From: Herbaspirillum rhizosphaerae
GTDB lineage: Bacteria > Pseudomonadota > Gammaproteobacteria > Burkholderiales > Burkholderiaceae_D
Length of the DNA stretch: 64,000 bases
Reading direction: 5' to 3'
NCBI RefSeq assembly: GCF_001189965.1
Contig: NZ_LFLU01000009.1
Coordinates: 1 to 64,000, forward strand
Below, one piece after another: positions 54,501 through 61,283 of the stretch (the first letter of the stretch is position 1; the number at the start of each line of letters is the position of its first letter). Made by a program: the position numbers and the translations under genes. Under the pieces are notes generated by a model that worked only from the letters and a program-made list of their open reading frames with translations, searched no databases and was not told the origin of the DNA.

Positions 54501-56744
54501 CGACAGTGTTCCGCCGGCGAGCGTCAGTCCGTTGGGCAGGGTGCCGGAGATCACGCTATACGTGTACGTCGGTATACCGCCGCTGCCGGTAAACGTCTGC
54601 GAATAGGCAACGCCGACAGTGGCGCCGGAGAGCGCGGGACCGGAAGGCGACAAGGTGAGCGCCGGCAGCGAAACGGTGATGGAGACGGTTGCCGTATTGG
54701 ATGTGCCGACGGAATTGGTGGCGGTGTAGGTGAACGAATCCGGCCCGGCATAGCCCGGCGTCGGTGTATAGCTGAACGATGTTGCGCTGAGCACGCTGAC
54801 CGTGCCGTGCGACGCGCCGGAGGCCACGGTCAGCGATGCCGCAGTGCCGCCGCTGGCGTTGATCGATGCCGCAATCGTGGTGGCGCTGCTGCTACCGGTG
54901 TTGTAAGCGACCGAGGAACTGACGGCGTTGGCAATCGGTGCGCCGGGGCCGATACCGCCGGACATAGGCAATGATACGGTGAAGCCATTGCTGTCGGTTG
55001 CGGTGATCGTGTACGAGTAGCTGCCGGCGACGGTCGGCGTGCCGGTGACGGCGCCGCTGCTGGCCGACAAGTTCAGTCCGGCGGGCAGGCTGGGGGTGGT
55101 GACGGCATAGGTGTAAGGAGCGGTGCCGCCCCCGGCGACGAACTGTATGGTGGGCGCAGGTACGCCACGTTCCAGATTGACGTTATTGGCAACCAGAGTA
55201 AGGGTGGGCGCTGTTACGCTCAACGTGTAGTTGCGCGAACCGGTGACAGCGGTGCCGGTGGAGCTGTCGGTCGCGTTGATCGTGAAAGAAAAGCTTCCGG
55301 CCTGGGTCGGCGTTCCCGACAGCGTCGCCGTGCCGGCATTGAAGCTCAGGCCGGTGGGCAAGGTGCCGGTCTGGCTGTAGGTATAAGGAGCGCTGCCGCC
55401 GCTGGCGCTGAATGACTGGCTGAATGCCGATGTCGTCGTCGCACTGAGTGCGGTTCCGCTTGGCGAGACCGTGACCGTCGGCGCCGTCATCGTCACGCTC
55501 ACGGTTGCCGGCGCCGACGTGCCGCCCGCGTTGGTGGCCGTGTAGGTGAACGAATCCGGGCCGTTGTAGCCGATGGTCGGCGTGTACCGGATGGTGGTGC
55601 CGCTGATGAGGATCGCGCCGTGCAGCGGTGCCGTGGGGACCGCCACGGAAGCCACCGGACCGCCGCTGAGCGACAGTGTCGCCGCATTGAGGGTGCTGTT
55701 GTAGGCCACCGGCAGATTGACCGGGCCGGCCACCGGCGGCGGCAGGGGATCGATCGTCATGCTGTAGTTGGCTGTCGCGATGGCGGCCGTGCCGGAAGTG
55801 CTGTCGGTGACCACGATCCGGAAGGTGGCGGTGCCGGCGGTGGTCGGCGTGCCGGAAATTACACCGGTAGAGCTGTTGATGCCCAAGGGCGTGCCGCCTC
55901 CCGGAAAGCTGGTGGTGTCCATCGCATAGCTATACGGCGCAATACCGCCGCTGACGCTCATTTGCTGGGAGTAGGCGATGGTCGCCGTGCCGTTCGGCAG
56001 CGTCCCCGGCGAAATGACCAGCGTCGCCGCGCCGACATTCATCTGGTAGGCTTTGGTGAAGGTATTGGGCGTTGCCGCCGAGTCGGTGACCTTGATCGAA
56101 AAATTATAGCCGCCGGAGGCGGTCGCCGAACCGCTAAAGGCGCCGGTTGAACCATTGAAGGTGATGCCCGGTGGCAGCGAGCCTGCAACCAGCGCGTACG
56201 TATAGGGCGAAGTGCCGCCGGTAGTGCTCATCTGCTGCGTGAAGCTCTGCGCGACGACAGGATTGGCGGACGCCGTCGGGGACACTGTCAGCGGCGAGGT
56301 GGGAGCGCTGATCGTGATGTTGAATACCATCGGATTGTTGCTGTCATCCTTCAGGGTGAAGGTATCGGTCAGTTGACCGTTGCCGCTGTTGGAATAGTTG
56401 ATCCATGTGTTGCTGTCGCCAGCCGCAAGGTCAGCTGCGACGAGAGAGCCGTTTGAGGGAGGGGTAATCACTCCATTCCAGCCAACCGAGCAATTGAAGT
56501 TAATCTGGACTTGCGTTCCGGACGGAACATTCGCGCTGATCGGTCCGCAAGCGTAGGCTGAGTTGAATCCACTCCCCAGCATCATCAACGCAAGCGCTGC
56601 CGACAAGGTGATCGCACATGACCATGCGAATCTCGTCGCAAATTTCGCTGCAAATCTCGTCGCAATACAGGCACGCCGCCACGGCGACATCGGTGACGAT
56701 AAAAGAACGCGACTTGCGCCGCCGCTGGAGCTGGCCTGAAACAT
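51555..56744 (-). CDS. giant Ig-repeat autotransporter-like adhesin
   Basis: This 1729-residue protein has a signal peptide (extended n-region, hydrophobic stretch near 45-60) and at least seven He_PIG-type Ig units marked by SGTPT-x-AG. These alternate with six Big_9/cadherin-like units marked by YTPT-xx-Y-x-G-x-DSFTYTATN; the last two are diverged. A C-terminal autotransporter barrel spans about 1452-1729 (AGTVDFGQ to LGINVPLR). The last residue is Arg rather than the usual Phe/Trp. Such proteins display long stalks for adhesion. Start 56744 has AGGGGG upstream. It is divergent from the tail-collar genes. Confidence 0.85.
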   Translation of the reverse strand: MFQASSSGGASRVLLSSPMSPWRRACIATRFAAKFATRFAWSCAITLSAALALMMLGSGFNSAYACGPISANVPSGTQVQINFNCSVGWNGVITPPSNGSLVAADLAAGDSNTWINYSNSGNGQLTDTFTLKDDSNNPMVFNITISAPTSPLTVSPTASANPVVAQSFTQQMSTTGGTSPYTYALVAGSLPPGITFNGSTGAFSGSATASGGYNFSIKVTDSAATPNTFTKAYQMNVGAATLVISPGTLPNGTATIAYSQQMSVSGGIAPYSYAMDTTSFPGGGTPLGINSSTGVISGTPTTAGTATFRIVVTDSTSGTAAIATANYSMTIDPLPPPVAGPVNLPVAYNSTLNAATLSLSGGPVASVAVPTAPLHGAILISGTTIRYTPTIGYNGPDSFTYTATNAGGTSAPATVSVTMTAPTVTVSPSGTALSATTTSAFSQSFSASGGSAPYTYSQTGTLPTGLSFNAGTATLSGTPTQAGSFSFTINATDSSTGTAVTGSRNYTLSVTAPTLTLVANNVNLERGVPAPTIQFVAGGGTAPYTYAVTTPSLPAGLNLSASSGAVTGTPTVAGSYSYTITATDSNGFTVSLPMSGGIGPGAPIANAVSSSVAYNTGSSSATTIAASINASGGTAASLTVASGASHGTVSVLSATSFSYTPTPGYAGPDSFTYTATNSVGTSNTATVSITVSLPALTLSPSGPALSGATVGVAYSQTFTGSGGIPTYTYSVISGTLPNGLTLAGGTLSGTPTQSGTFNFTIKTQDGSTGAGAPFNTSNAYTLAVGNPTLGISPSSLTTPQVGIAFTQQLSTSGGTAPYAYTVTAGATPAGLNVSGTGLISGTPTAAGAYNFSVTSTDSFNVTATNVYSGTVGAGKPVTANSSTTVGYSSSNNSITATITGGTPTSLTVTTAAAHGTASPSGVTGFTYTPTAGYSGTDTFSYTATNAVGTSTVATVTVTIGAPTVIITPSTTWSATQGTSYTQTLTWSGGAAPYTAITVTGLPSGLTYSTSSTGATITGTPTQNGSFSVTASATDSSTPTPATKSQTFTLTVGQAIPVAVADSAATNANQAVTIPVTTNDTGAIASITVAGNPAHGAAVVSGLNIVYTPTANYFGSDSFTYTATGPGGTSSAATVTVAVAALAVPTSPPQSASVMAGQSVTLHVGAAAANGPITAVTIVGAPASGSAVVNGTDIVYTAAAGFTGNVQFTYTLSNVFGASALVTATVSASAVPVVSNQSVAVAAGATATVDVMAGATGGPFTAAAVGAINPSTAGTAAIVNAASSGSPSYRLNFTPAAAFSGVATVTYTLSNASGTSAAATVTITVGTRANAANDPQVKGLVAAHGQTASRFATAQLGNFSRRLESLHGTGWAPSSFGLGFGQPTAPVKPLLAQWSEDEVDRVVGSPLQAGMRKVGWPLLSQASKPESKAVAENSKDLAALPDLPSKREQSRQQLSLWIAGTVDFGQRNTNGQQEGFRFTTNGVSMGADYRLSDQLTIGVGTGYSRDRSDIGDNGSKTVGQAVVATVYGSVRPTPNIFIDGMLGYGALNFDSTRYVTDDGSFATGQRGGNQLFVALSSGYEFRGDSWMWSPYGKVDLASTTLAQYTETAAGNNALTYFKQRVRTSSGTFGLRTEGQYLSRFGMWTPRARVEYRRQFSGASEAGISYADLASSGPAYVIRSDDSFTGNWTAGLGMRLLLSNGASLIVDYSSNLNVGQGRYSSVLLGINVPLR
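52740..56500 (-). repeat. tandem Ig-like repeat region within the autotransporter gene
   Basis: About 3.7 kb encodes repeated Ig-like units with GC-rich DNA similarity between units. Two repeat classes (He_PIG and Big_9-like) alternate. Repeats of this kind vary in number by recombination and can be collapsed in assembly. Confidence 0.7.
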
Positions 56745-57310
56745 ACATCCCCCTGGATGATCGTGCGGGTGTTCTGGAGCCGGCGTTTGCAATCCGATGT
56801 CGCTGTCGCCGGGTTGTTGTCGGTGAAAACGACGTGCGTTAATACACCGGAGAGGCGAAGCTGCGCTCTCAATTTTCTAATCCACTTCTGTGCTGCGCAG
56901 GTATTGCCGGATAACGCAGCGAATGTGACAGGCGTGTGACGTCACTCTCTGAAAACCCTTGCGGGTTGTGCTGTGGCGGCTTTGTCTTTGTTTGCAGACA
57001 GCCCAGTTTCCGCACGCGAGTGTAGTCCTTTTTTGTCTCGGGACTTGACCGTGTGTCTCACTTTTTGAGATATCCAAAAGAAAAAAATATTCAATGGAAA
57101 TTAGGCTTGACGCGGCAATACGCGATCCATATGCTTTGCAAAAATTCAGAACTCGCAGCGTCAGAAAACCAGAATGAGAACAGCAATGTTCGACGCTGCG
57201 ATGACGGATTTTTCATCCGACCGAGAATGTTTGTCATCTGATCGATGAATCCGGACGCGCCTCATTACAAGCGGCGACATTGCAATTGCATGGCTCAGGG
57301 AGAAGAAAAA
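56745..57310. other. divergent regulatory gap between the adhesin and collar genes
   Basis: No gene is convincing in this 566-bp region. It holds the adhesin leader (minus strand) and an AT-richer stretch. A candidate promoter for the collar operon is TTGACG (57107-57112) and TATGCT (57130-57135) with a 17-bp spacer, about 175 bp before the first collar ATG. Confidence 0.5.
57107..57135 (+). promoter_or_regulatory. candidate promoter of the tail-collar operon
   Basis: TTGACG at 57107-57112 and TATGCT at 57130-57135 are 17 bp apart (5/6 and 4/6 matches to sigma70). The region is AT-richer than its neighbours. A leader of about 170 bp would precede the first collar gene. Confidence 0.45.
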
Positions 57311-57856
57311 ATGGACGGCGAATATTATCTGGGGCAAATCATCACGACTGCTTTCGGTTTCGTACCGAAAGACTTTGCTCTCTGCAATGGACAACTCATG
57401 CCGGTCAATGTCTATCAGGCATTGTTTGCGTTGCTCGGCACGCGTTACGGCGGCGACGGTATCCGTACGTTCGCCTTGCCTGACCTGCGCGGCAGAACGC
57501 CGGTCGGCGCCGGAACATCAGTCGACGCCGCGTGGCAACCGTCGCCCTACGAGATCGGCACGCTCGACGGCGCTGAAACCGTGGTGCTCAAGGCCAATCA
57601 GGTGCCGGGCCACACGCATGACAGTGTCAATGCGGTCAAGACCGGCACCGGCGATCTGCGTACGCCCGTCAACAATCTGCTGGGCGTGAGTTCCGACAAA
57701 CAGATCTATGTCACCGGCACGCCCGCCACCAAAGTGAAACTCGCCGCAAACACCGTCAACAGCCGCGGCGGCGGTGCAGGTCACGACAACATGCAGCCGT
57801 TTCAGGTGCTCAGCTTCTGCATCGCGATCAACGGCATTTTCCCGCCGCGTCCCTGA
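57311..57856 (+). CDS. tail-collar (microcystin-dependent MdpB-like) protein 1
   Basis: This 181-residue protein has the Tail_Collar domain: LGQIITTAFGFVPKDFALCN, then LLGTRYGGDGIRTFALPDLRGR, and a C-terminal MQPFQVLSFCIAINGIFP. The fold comes from phage tail-fibre collars, but these short stand-alone chromosomal members (MdpB type) have no phage neighbours here. There is no signal peptide. GGGAG lies before the ATG at 57311; a longer frame starts at 57245. Three paralogues run in tandem. Confidence 0.88.
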   Translation: MDGEYYLGQIITTAFGFVPKDFALCNGQLMPVNVYQALFALLGTRYGGDGIRTFALPDLRGRTPVGAGTSVDAAWQPSPYEIGTLDGAETVVLKANQVPGHTHDSVNAVKTGTGDLRTPVNNLLGVSSDKQIYVTGTPATKVKLAANTVNSRGGGAGHDNMQPFQVLSFCIAINGIFPPRP

Positions 57857-57898
57857 TTCAGTTTCGCCCTAACCAATTTTCAGACAGGACCACCTACC

Positions 57899-58444
57899 AT
57901 GCCTAGCCCCATGATTGGAGAAGTTCGCATGTTCGCCTTCGGCCGCACGCCGGTCGACTGGCTTTTGTGCGACGGCAGCCTAAAACAGATCAGCGACTAC
58001 GATGCCTTGTTCGCCTTGATCGGCACCACTTACGGCGGCGACGGCATGAGCAACTTCGCGCTGCCGGATTTGCGTGGCCGCGTGCCCGTCCATCAGGGAC
58101 AAGGCATGAGCAGGTCAGGCGCCATGACCGACCGCAAGCTTGGCGTCAAAAGCGGCAGCGAAACAGTGACGCTGCAAGTCGCGCACATTCCAGCGCATAC
58201 CCATGCGTTCGAGGTCAGCGGCGACCAGGCCAACAGCCTGAAACCCGACGGCGCTCTGCTGGCCAAACCGATCGGCGACAACATTTACGTCACGCCGGAA
58301 AACATCAAGACGGCCGCGCCGCTGTCCACCGCCGATACGACGACGTCCGTCACCGGGGTGTCTGCACCGCATGAAAATACGATGCCGACCCTGACGCTGT
58401 CGTATTGCATTTGCGCCAAGGGATATTTCCCTTCCCGAGCCTAA
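57899..58444 (+). CDS. tail-collar (MdpB-like) protein 2
   Basis: This 181-residue paralogue begins MPSPMIGEVRMFAFGRTPVDW and has LIGTTYGGDGMSNFALPDLRGR, HIPAHTHAF and a C-terminal TLTLSYCICAKGYFP. It is 42 bp after the first collar gene and probably in the same operon. Three different members together suggest a hetero-oligomer or a family of ligands with varied tips. Confidence 0.88.
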   Translation: MPSPMIGEVRMFAFGRTPVDWLLCDGSLKQISDYDALFALIGTTYGGDGMSNFALPDLRGRVPVHQGQGMSRSGAMTDRKLGVKSGSETVTLQVAHIPAHTHAFEVSGDQANSLKPDGALLAKPIGDNIYVTPENIKTAAPLSTADTTTSVTGVSAPHENTMPTLTLSYCICAKGYFPSRA

Positions 58445-58486
58445 GACCTCAGACCGGCAAGACCATCAATACAGGAGTATCGCGAT

Positions 58487-59050
58487 ATGGCATTCATCGG
58501 TGAGATTCAGATTTTCGGGTTCGGCTACGCGCCGCCGGGCTGGGCGCTGTGCAACGGCGCATCGCTCCCGGTCAGCGGCTTTACGCCCTTGTTTTCCCTG
58601 ATCGGCACCAGCTACGGCGGCGACGGCGTCAGGCATTTTCAGTTACCCAATCTGATGGGACGCGCGGCTTGCGGCCAGGGCCAGGGCAATGGAACGTCGT
58701 CGCGCCGGATCGGCGATACGTTCGGCGCCAACACGGCAGTGCTGGCAACCGAAAACATCCCGGCACACGGTCATGGCCTGGACTTCTTCAGCATCCCCAA
58801 GACCACCGACCCCGTTACCGGCGTTATCACGGATAACAGGTCGAACGTGCCGGCGGAAGGGTACAGTCTGGCGCTGCCGGAATCCAAGATCTTTTCTCAC
58901 ACCGCCAGCGACGCCAAGATGAGCAACACGCTCGGCAAGCTCGAAGGCGGGACGGATGCGCACGAAAACCGCCAGCCGTTCGGGGCGCTGGCGTACTACA
59001 TCATGACCCAGCGGGCTGGCGGCGATGGAGTGTTTCCGGTGTTCGCATAA
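58487..59050 (+). CDS. tail-collar (MdpB-like) protein 3
   Basis: This 187-residue paralogue begins MAFIGEIQIFGFGYAPPGWA and has LIGTSYGGDGVRHFQLPNLMGR, NIPAHGHGL and a C-terminal FGALAYYIMTQRAGGDGVFP. It is 42 bp after the second gene, with AGGAG upstream. The three proteins share about the same length and domain order, indicating duplication. Confidence 0.88.
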   Translation: MAFIGEIQIFGFGYAPPGWALCNGASLPVSGFTPLFSLIGTSYGGDGVRHFQLPNLMGRAACGQGQGNGTSSRRIGDTFGANTAVLATENIPAHGHGLDFFSIPKTTDPVTGVITDNRSNVPAEGYSLALPESKIFSHTASDAKMSNTLGKLEGGTDAHENRQPFGALAYYIMTQRAGGDGVFPVFA

Positions 59051-59129
59051 GAATCAGGAATTTCGGCTGGCCGGCGTCTGCTCAGATATTCCACGCATTC
59101 CGTGTATCCCACGCACAAAAGAGGAAAAG

Positions 59130-59663
59130 ATGGAATCCAATTCGCCAGATGCTTCGGCCGGCGCAGGCAAGGATTTAAGTTGCGTCGACCTCAAGACGAA
59201 AATTGCTACGCCACGCGGCCATAAGGATTTAGCCAAGCTCCGTATCGGAGACGAGGTGATGACGGCGTCGGTTATTCGAGGCGGAGGAACGCTGGCACTG
59301 CAATGGTCACCTTCCAGGGTGGCGCTCATTGACGGAATTCCGTTAGATCTTGCTGCTCCGCTTGTATTGATTTGGGCGGATGCAGCCTTCCTTCTCTGCT
59401 CGCCGGATCAGCATTTGTTATTGGCAAATGGCGAATGGATCAGAGCGGATCAATTACGTATCGGAATGCAATTGGCGAGTGAGGATGGCGCCAGCCGCGA
59501 CGTTCGTTCAGTTAACCTTGAGCATTCCCGCAGAAGTGCTTCCAACATGGTGACCGCCAATCTGGAATGGGATGGCAACCCGGATGGGCATATTCTGCTG
59601 GCCAACGGCTTCGTCATCGGCGATTTAATGATGCAGCTACATAGGGATGTCCTGCCGGGTTAG
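59130..59663 (+). CDS. stand-alone Hint (Hint_2-type) domain protein
   Basis: This 177-residue protein shows Hint motifs: C18 in SCVDLKTKIATPRG (block A) and LAKLRIGDEVMTA with D41. SPDQHLLLANGEWIRADQLRIG has H95 (block B), and NLEWDGNPDGHILLANG has H154 near the C-terminal block. Hint domains self-cleave in inteins and hedgehog proteins; here almost nothing lies on either side, so it may act in trans or be a degenerate fold. It is 79 bp after the third collar gene, with GAGGAAAAG before the ATG; the frame extends upstream to 59025. Confidence 0.72.
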   Translation: MESNSPDASAGAGKDLSCVDLKTKIATPRGHKDLAKLRIGDEVMTASVIRGGGTLALQWSPSRVALIDGIPLDLAAPLVLIWADAAFLLCSPDQHLLLANGEWIRADQLRIGMQLASEDGASRDVRSVNLEHSRRSASNMVTANLEWDGNPDGHILLANGFVIGDLMMQLHRDVLPG

Positions 59664-59743
59664 ATGAGAGCGCTTGCTCAAAGCAGGGCCGCGGATACGC
59701 TTTTCGCGACCTGTCATTCCGCAGGTCCTGGATATCCGATCCA

Positions 59744-59774
59744 CCGGGGCGACGGCATGCAAGCGTCGCCCCGG
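59744..59774. terminator. strong hairpin between convergent genes
   Basis: CCGGGGCGAC (59744-59753) and GTCGCCCCGG (59765-59774) form a perfect 10-bp stem with an 11-base loop between the Hint gene and the convergent aldehyde dehydrogenase. No T-tract is obvious on either side. Confidence 0.5.
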
Positions 59775-59796
59775 CTGAAACAAATCCAGAAACAAA

Positions 59797-61248
59797 CTAA
59801 AACGGATACGCCCGCGCCGACGTCTGCACCGTCACCCAGCGCAAATCCGTAAACGTTTCAATCCCCGCCTTGCCGCCGAAGCGGCCGATGCCGCTGCTCT
59901 TGACGCCGCCGAAGGGCATCTGCGGCTCGTCATGCACGGTCGCGCCGTTGATGTGGCAAATCCCCGCCTCGATCCGCGCCGCCACCCGCAAAGCACGCGC
60001 CGTATCCTTGCTGAACACCGCCGACGACAAGCCGTAGTCGTTGTCATTGGCGCAGGCAATCGCCGCGTCTTCGCCGTCCACCCGCACGACGCCTTTGACC
60101 GGGCCGAAGGATTCTTCGCTGTAGATGTCCATCGCCGGCGTCACGTGGTCCAGCAGCGTTGCCGGGATCAATGTCGAATCGGCCTTGCCGCCGCATACCA
60201 GTGTCGCACCCTTGGCCAGCGCGTCATCGATCAGCGCGTTGCAGCGCTCGACGGTTTTCCGATCCACCACCGAACCCAGCACCACCGGCCCCTGACGCGG
60301 ATCGCCCAGCGGCAGGCTGTTCGCCTTGGCAGCCAGACGCGCGACGAAATCGTCGGCGATCTGGTTGTCGACGATGATGCGCTCGGTCGACATGCAGATC
60401 TGGCCCGAGTTGGCGAAGGCGCCGAAGGCCACGCCGTTGACGGCAACTTCCAGGTCGGCGTCGTCCAGCACCAGCGCCGGCGCTTTGCCGCCCAGTTCCA
60501 GCACCACGGGTTTAAGATATTTCGCGCACAGCATGGCGATGATCTTGCCGACATGCGTCGAGCCGGTGAAGTTGACGCGGCGCACCGCCTTGTGCGCGAT
60601 CATCGCTTCCACCACGGCCGCAGCATCGGCCGGCGCGTTGGTGACGAAGTTGACCACGCCCCTGGGCAAGCCGGCTTCCTGCAAGGCTTCGATGATCAGA
60701 CCATGCGTGGCCGGGCACAGCTCCGAACCCTTCAGCACCACCGTATTGCCGCACGCCAGCGGCACCGCAATCGCGCGCACGCCGAGGATGATCGGCGCAT
60801 TCCACGGCGCCATGCCGAGCACCACGCCGGCCGGCTGGCGCACCGCCATCGCCAGGTTGCCGGGCAGGTCGGAGGGGATCACCTCGCCGCTGATTTGCGT
60901 TGTCAGCGCCGCGGCTTCCAGCAAGGTGTTGGCGGCCAGGTGCACGTTGAAGCCGGCCCAGATTGCCGACGCGCCGGTCTCGCTCGCCATCGCCTGCACG
61001 AAGGCATCGGCCTTCGTCTCCAGCGCATGCGCCGCCTTCATCAGCAGGGCGCGGCGTTCGCCGGGGCCGGTCGCCGCCCATGCCGGAAAAGCCGCCGCCG
61101 CAGCCTCCACCGCCTGCACCGCATCGGCCACGCCGGCTGCCGGTGCGATGGTGGCGACGGTGCCGTCGAGCGGGTTGCGCCGCTCAAACGTCGCGCCGTT
61201 TTTCGCCTGGCTTGGTTCGCCGCCGATCAGCATCGCTATCTTGTTCAT
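59797..61248 (-). CDS. NAD(P)-dependent aromatic aldehyde dehydrogenase (benzaldehyde dehydrogenase-like)
   Basis: This 483-residue ALDH has N150 (APWNAPI), E251 (LELGGKAP) and nucleophile C285 (SGQICMSTER), with FTGSTHVGK at the cofactor site. It most resembles salicylaldehyde/benzaldehyde/vanillin dehydrogenases. Its gene follows benzoylformate decarboxylase by 35 bp, so benzaldehyde to benzoate is the likely reaction. Start 61248 has GGAG six bases upstream and is preferred to 61260. Confidence 0.88.
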   Translation of the reverse strand: MNKIAMLIGGEPSQAKNGATFERRNPLDGTVATIAPAAGVADAVQAVEAAAAAFPAWAATGPGERRALLMKAAHALETKADAFVQAMASETGASAIWAGFNVHLAANTLLEAAALTTQISGEVIPSDLPGNLAMAVRQPAGVVLGMAPWNAPIILGVRAIAVPLACGNTVVLKGSELCPATHGLIIEALQEAGLPRGVVNFVTNAPADAAAVVEAMIAHKAVRRVNFTGSTHVGKIIAMLCAKYLKPVVLELGGKAPALVLDDADLEVAVNGVAFGAFANSGQICMSTERIIVDNQIADDFVARLAAKANSLPLGDPRQGPVVLGSVVDRKTVERCNALIDDALAKGATLVCGGKADSTLIPATLLDHVTPAMDIYSEESFGPVKGVVRVDGEDAAIACANDNDYGLSSAVFSKDTARALRVAARIEAGICHINGATVHDEPQMPFGGVKSSGIGRFGGKAGIETFTDLRWVTVQTSARAYPF

Positions 61249-61283
61249 CCTTGTCTCCATTCAGTTATTTGTTCAGGTCTGGT

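Noticed and set aside
53127..54974. 615-residue frame antisense to the Ig repeats
   Set aside because: It is an Arg/Gly/Ala-rich shadow of the repeat region with no domain.
57311..59050. Prophage or tailocin
   Set aside because: Only collar-domain proteins are present; no sheath, tube, baseplate, lysis or integrase genes are nearby, so these are domesticated MdpB-like genes.
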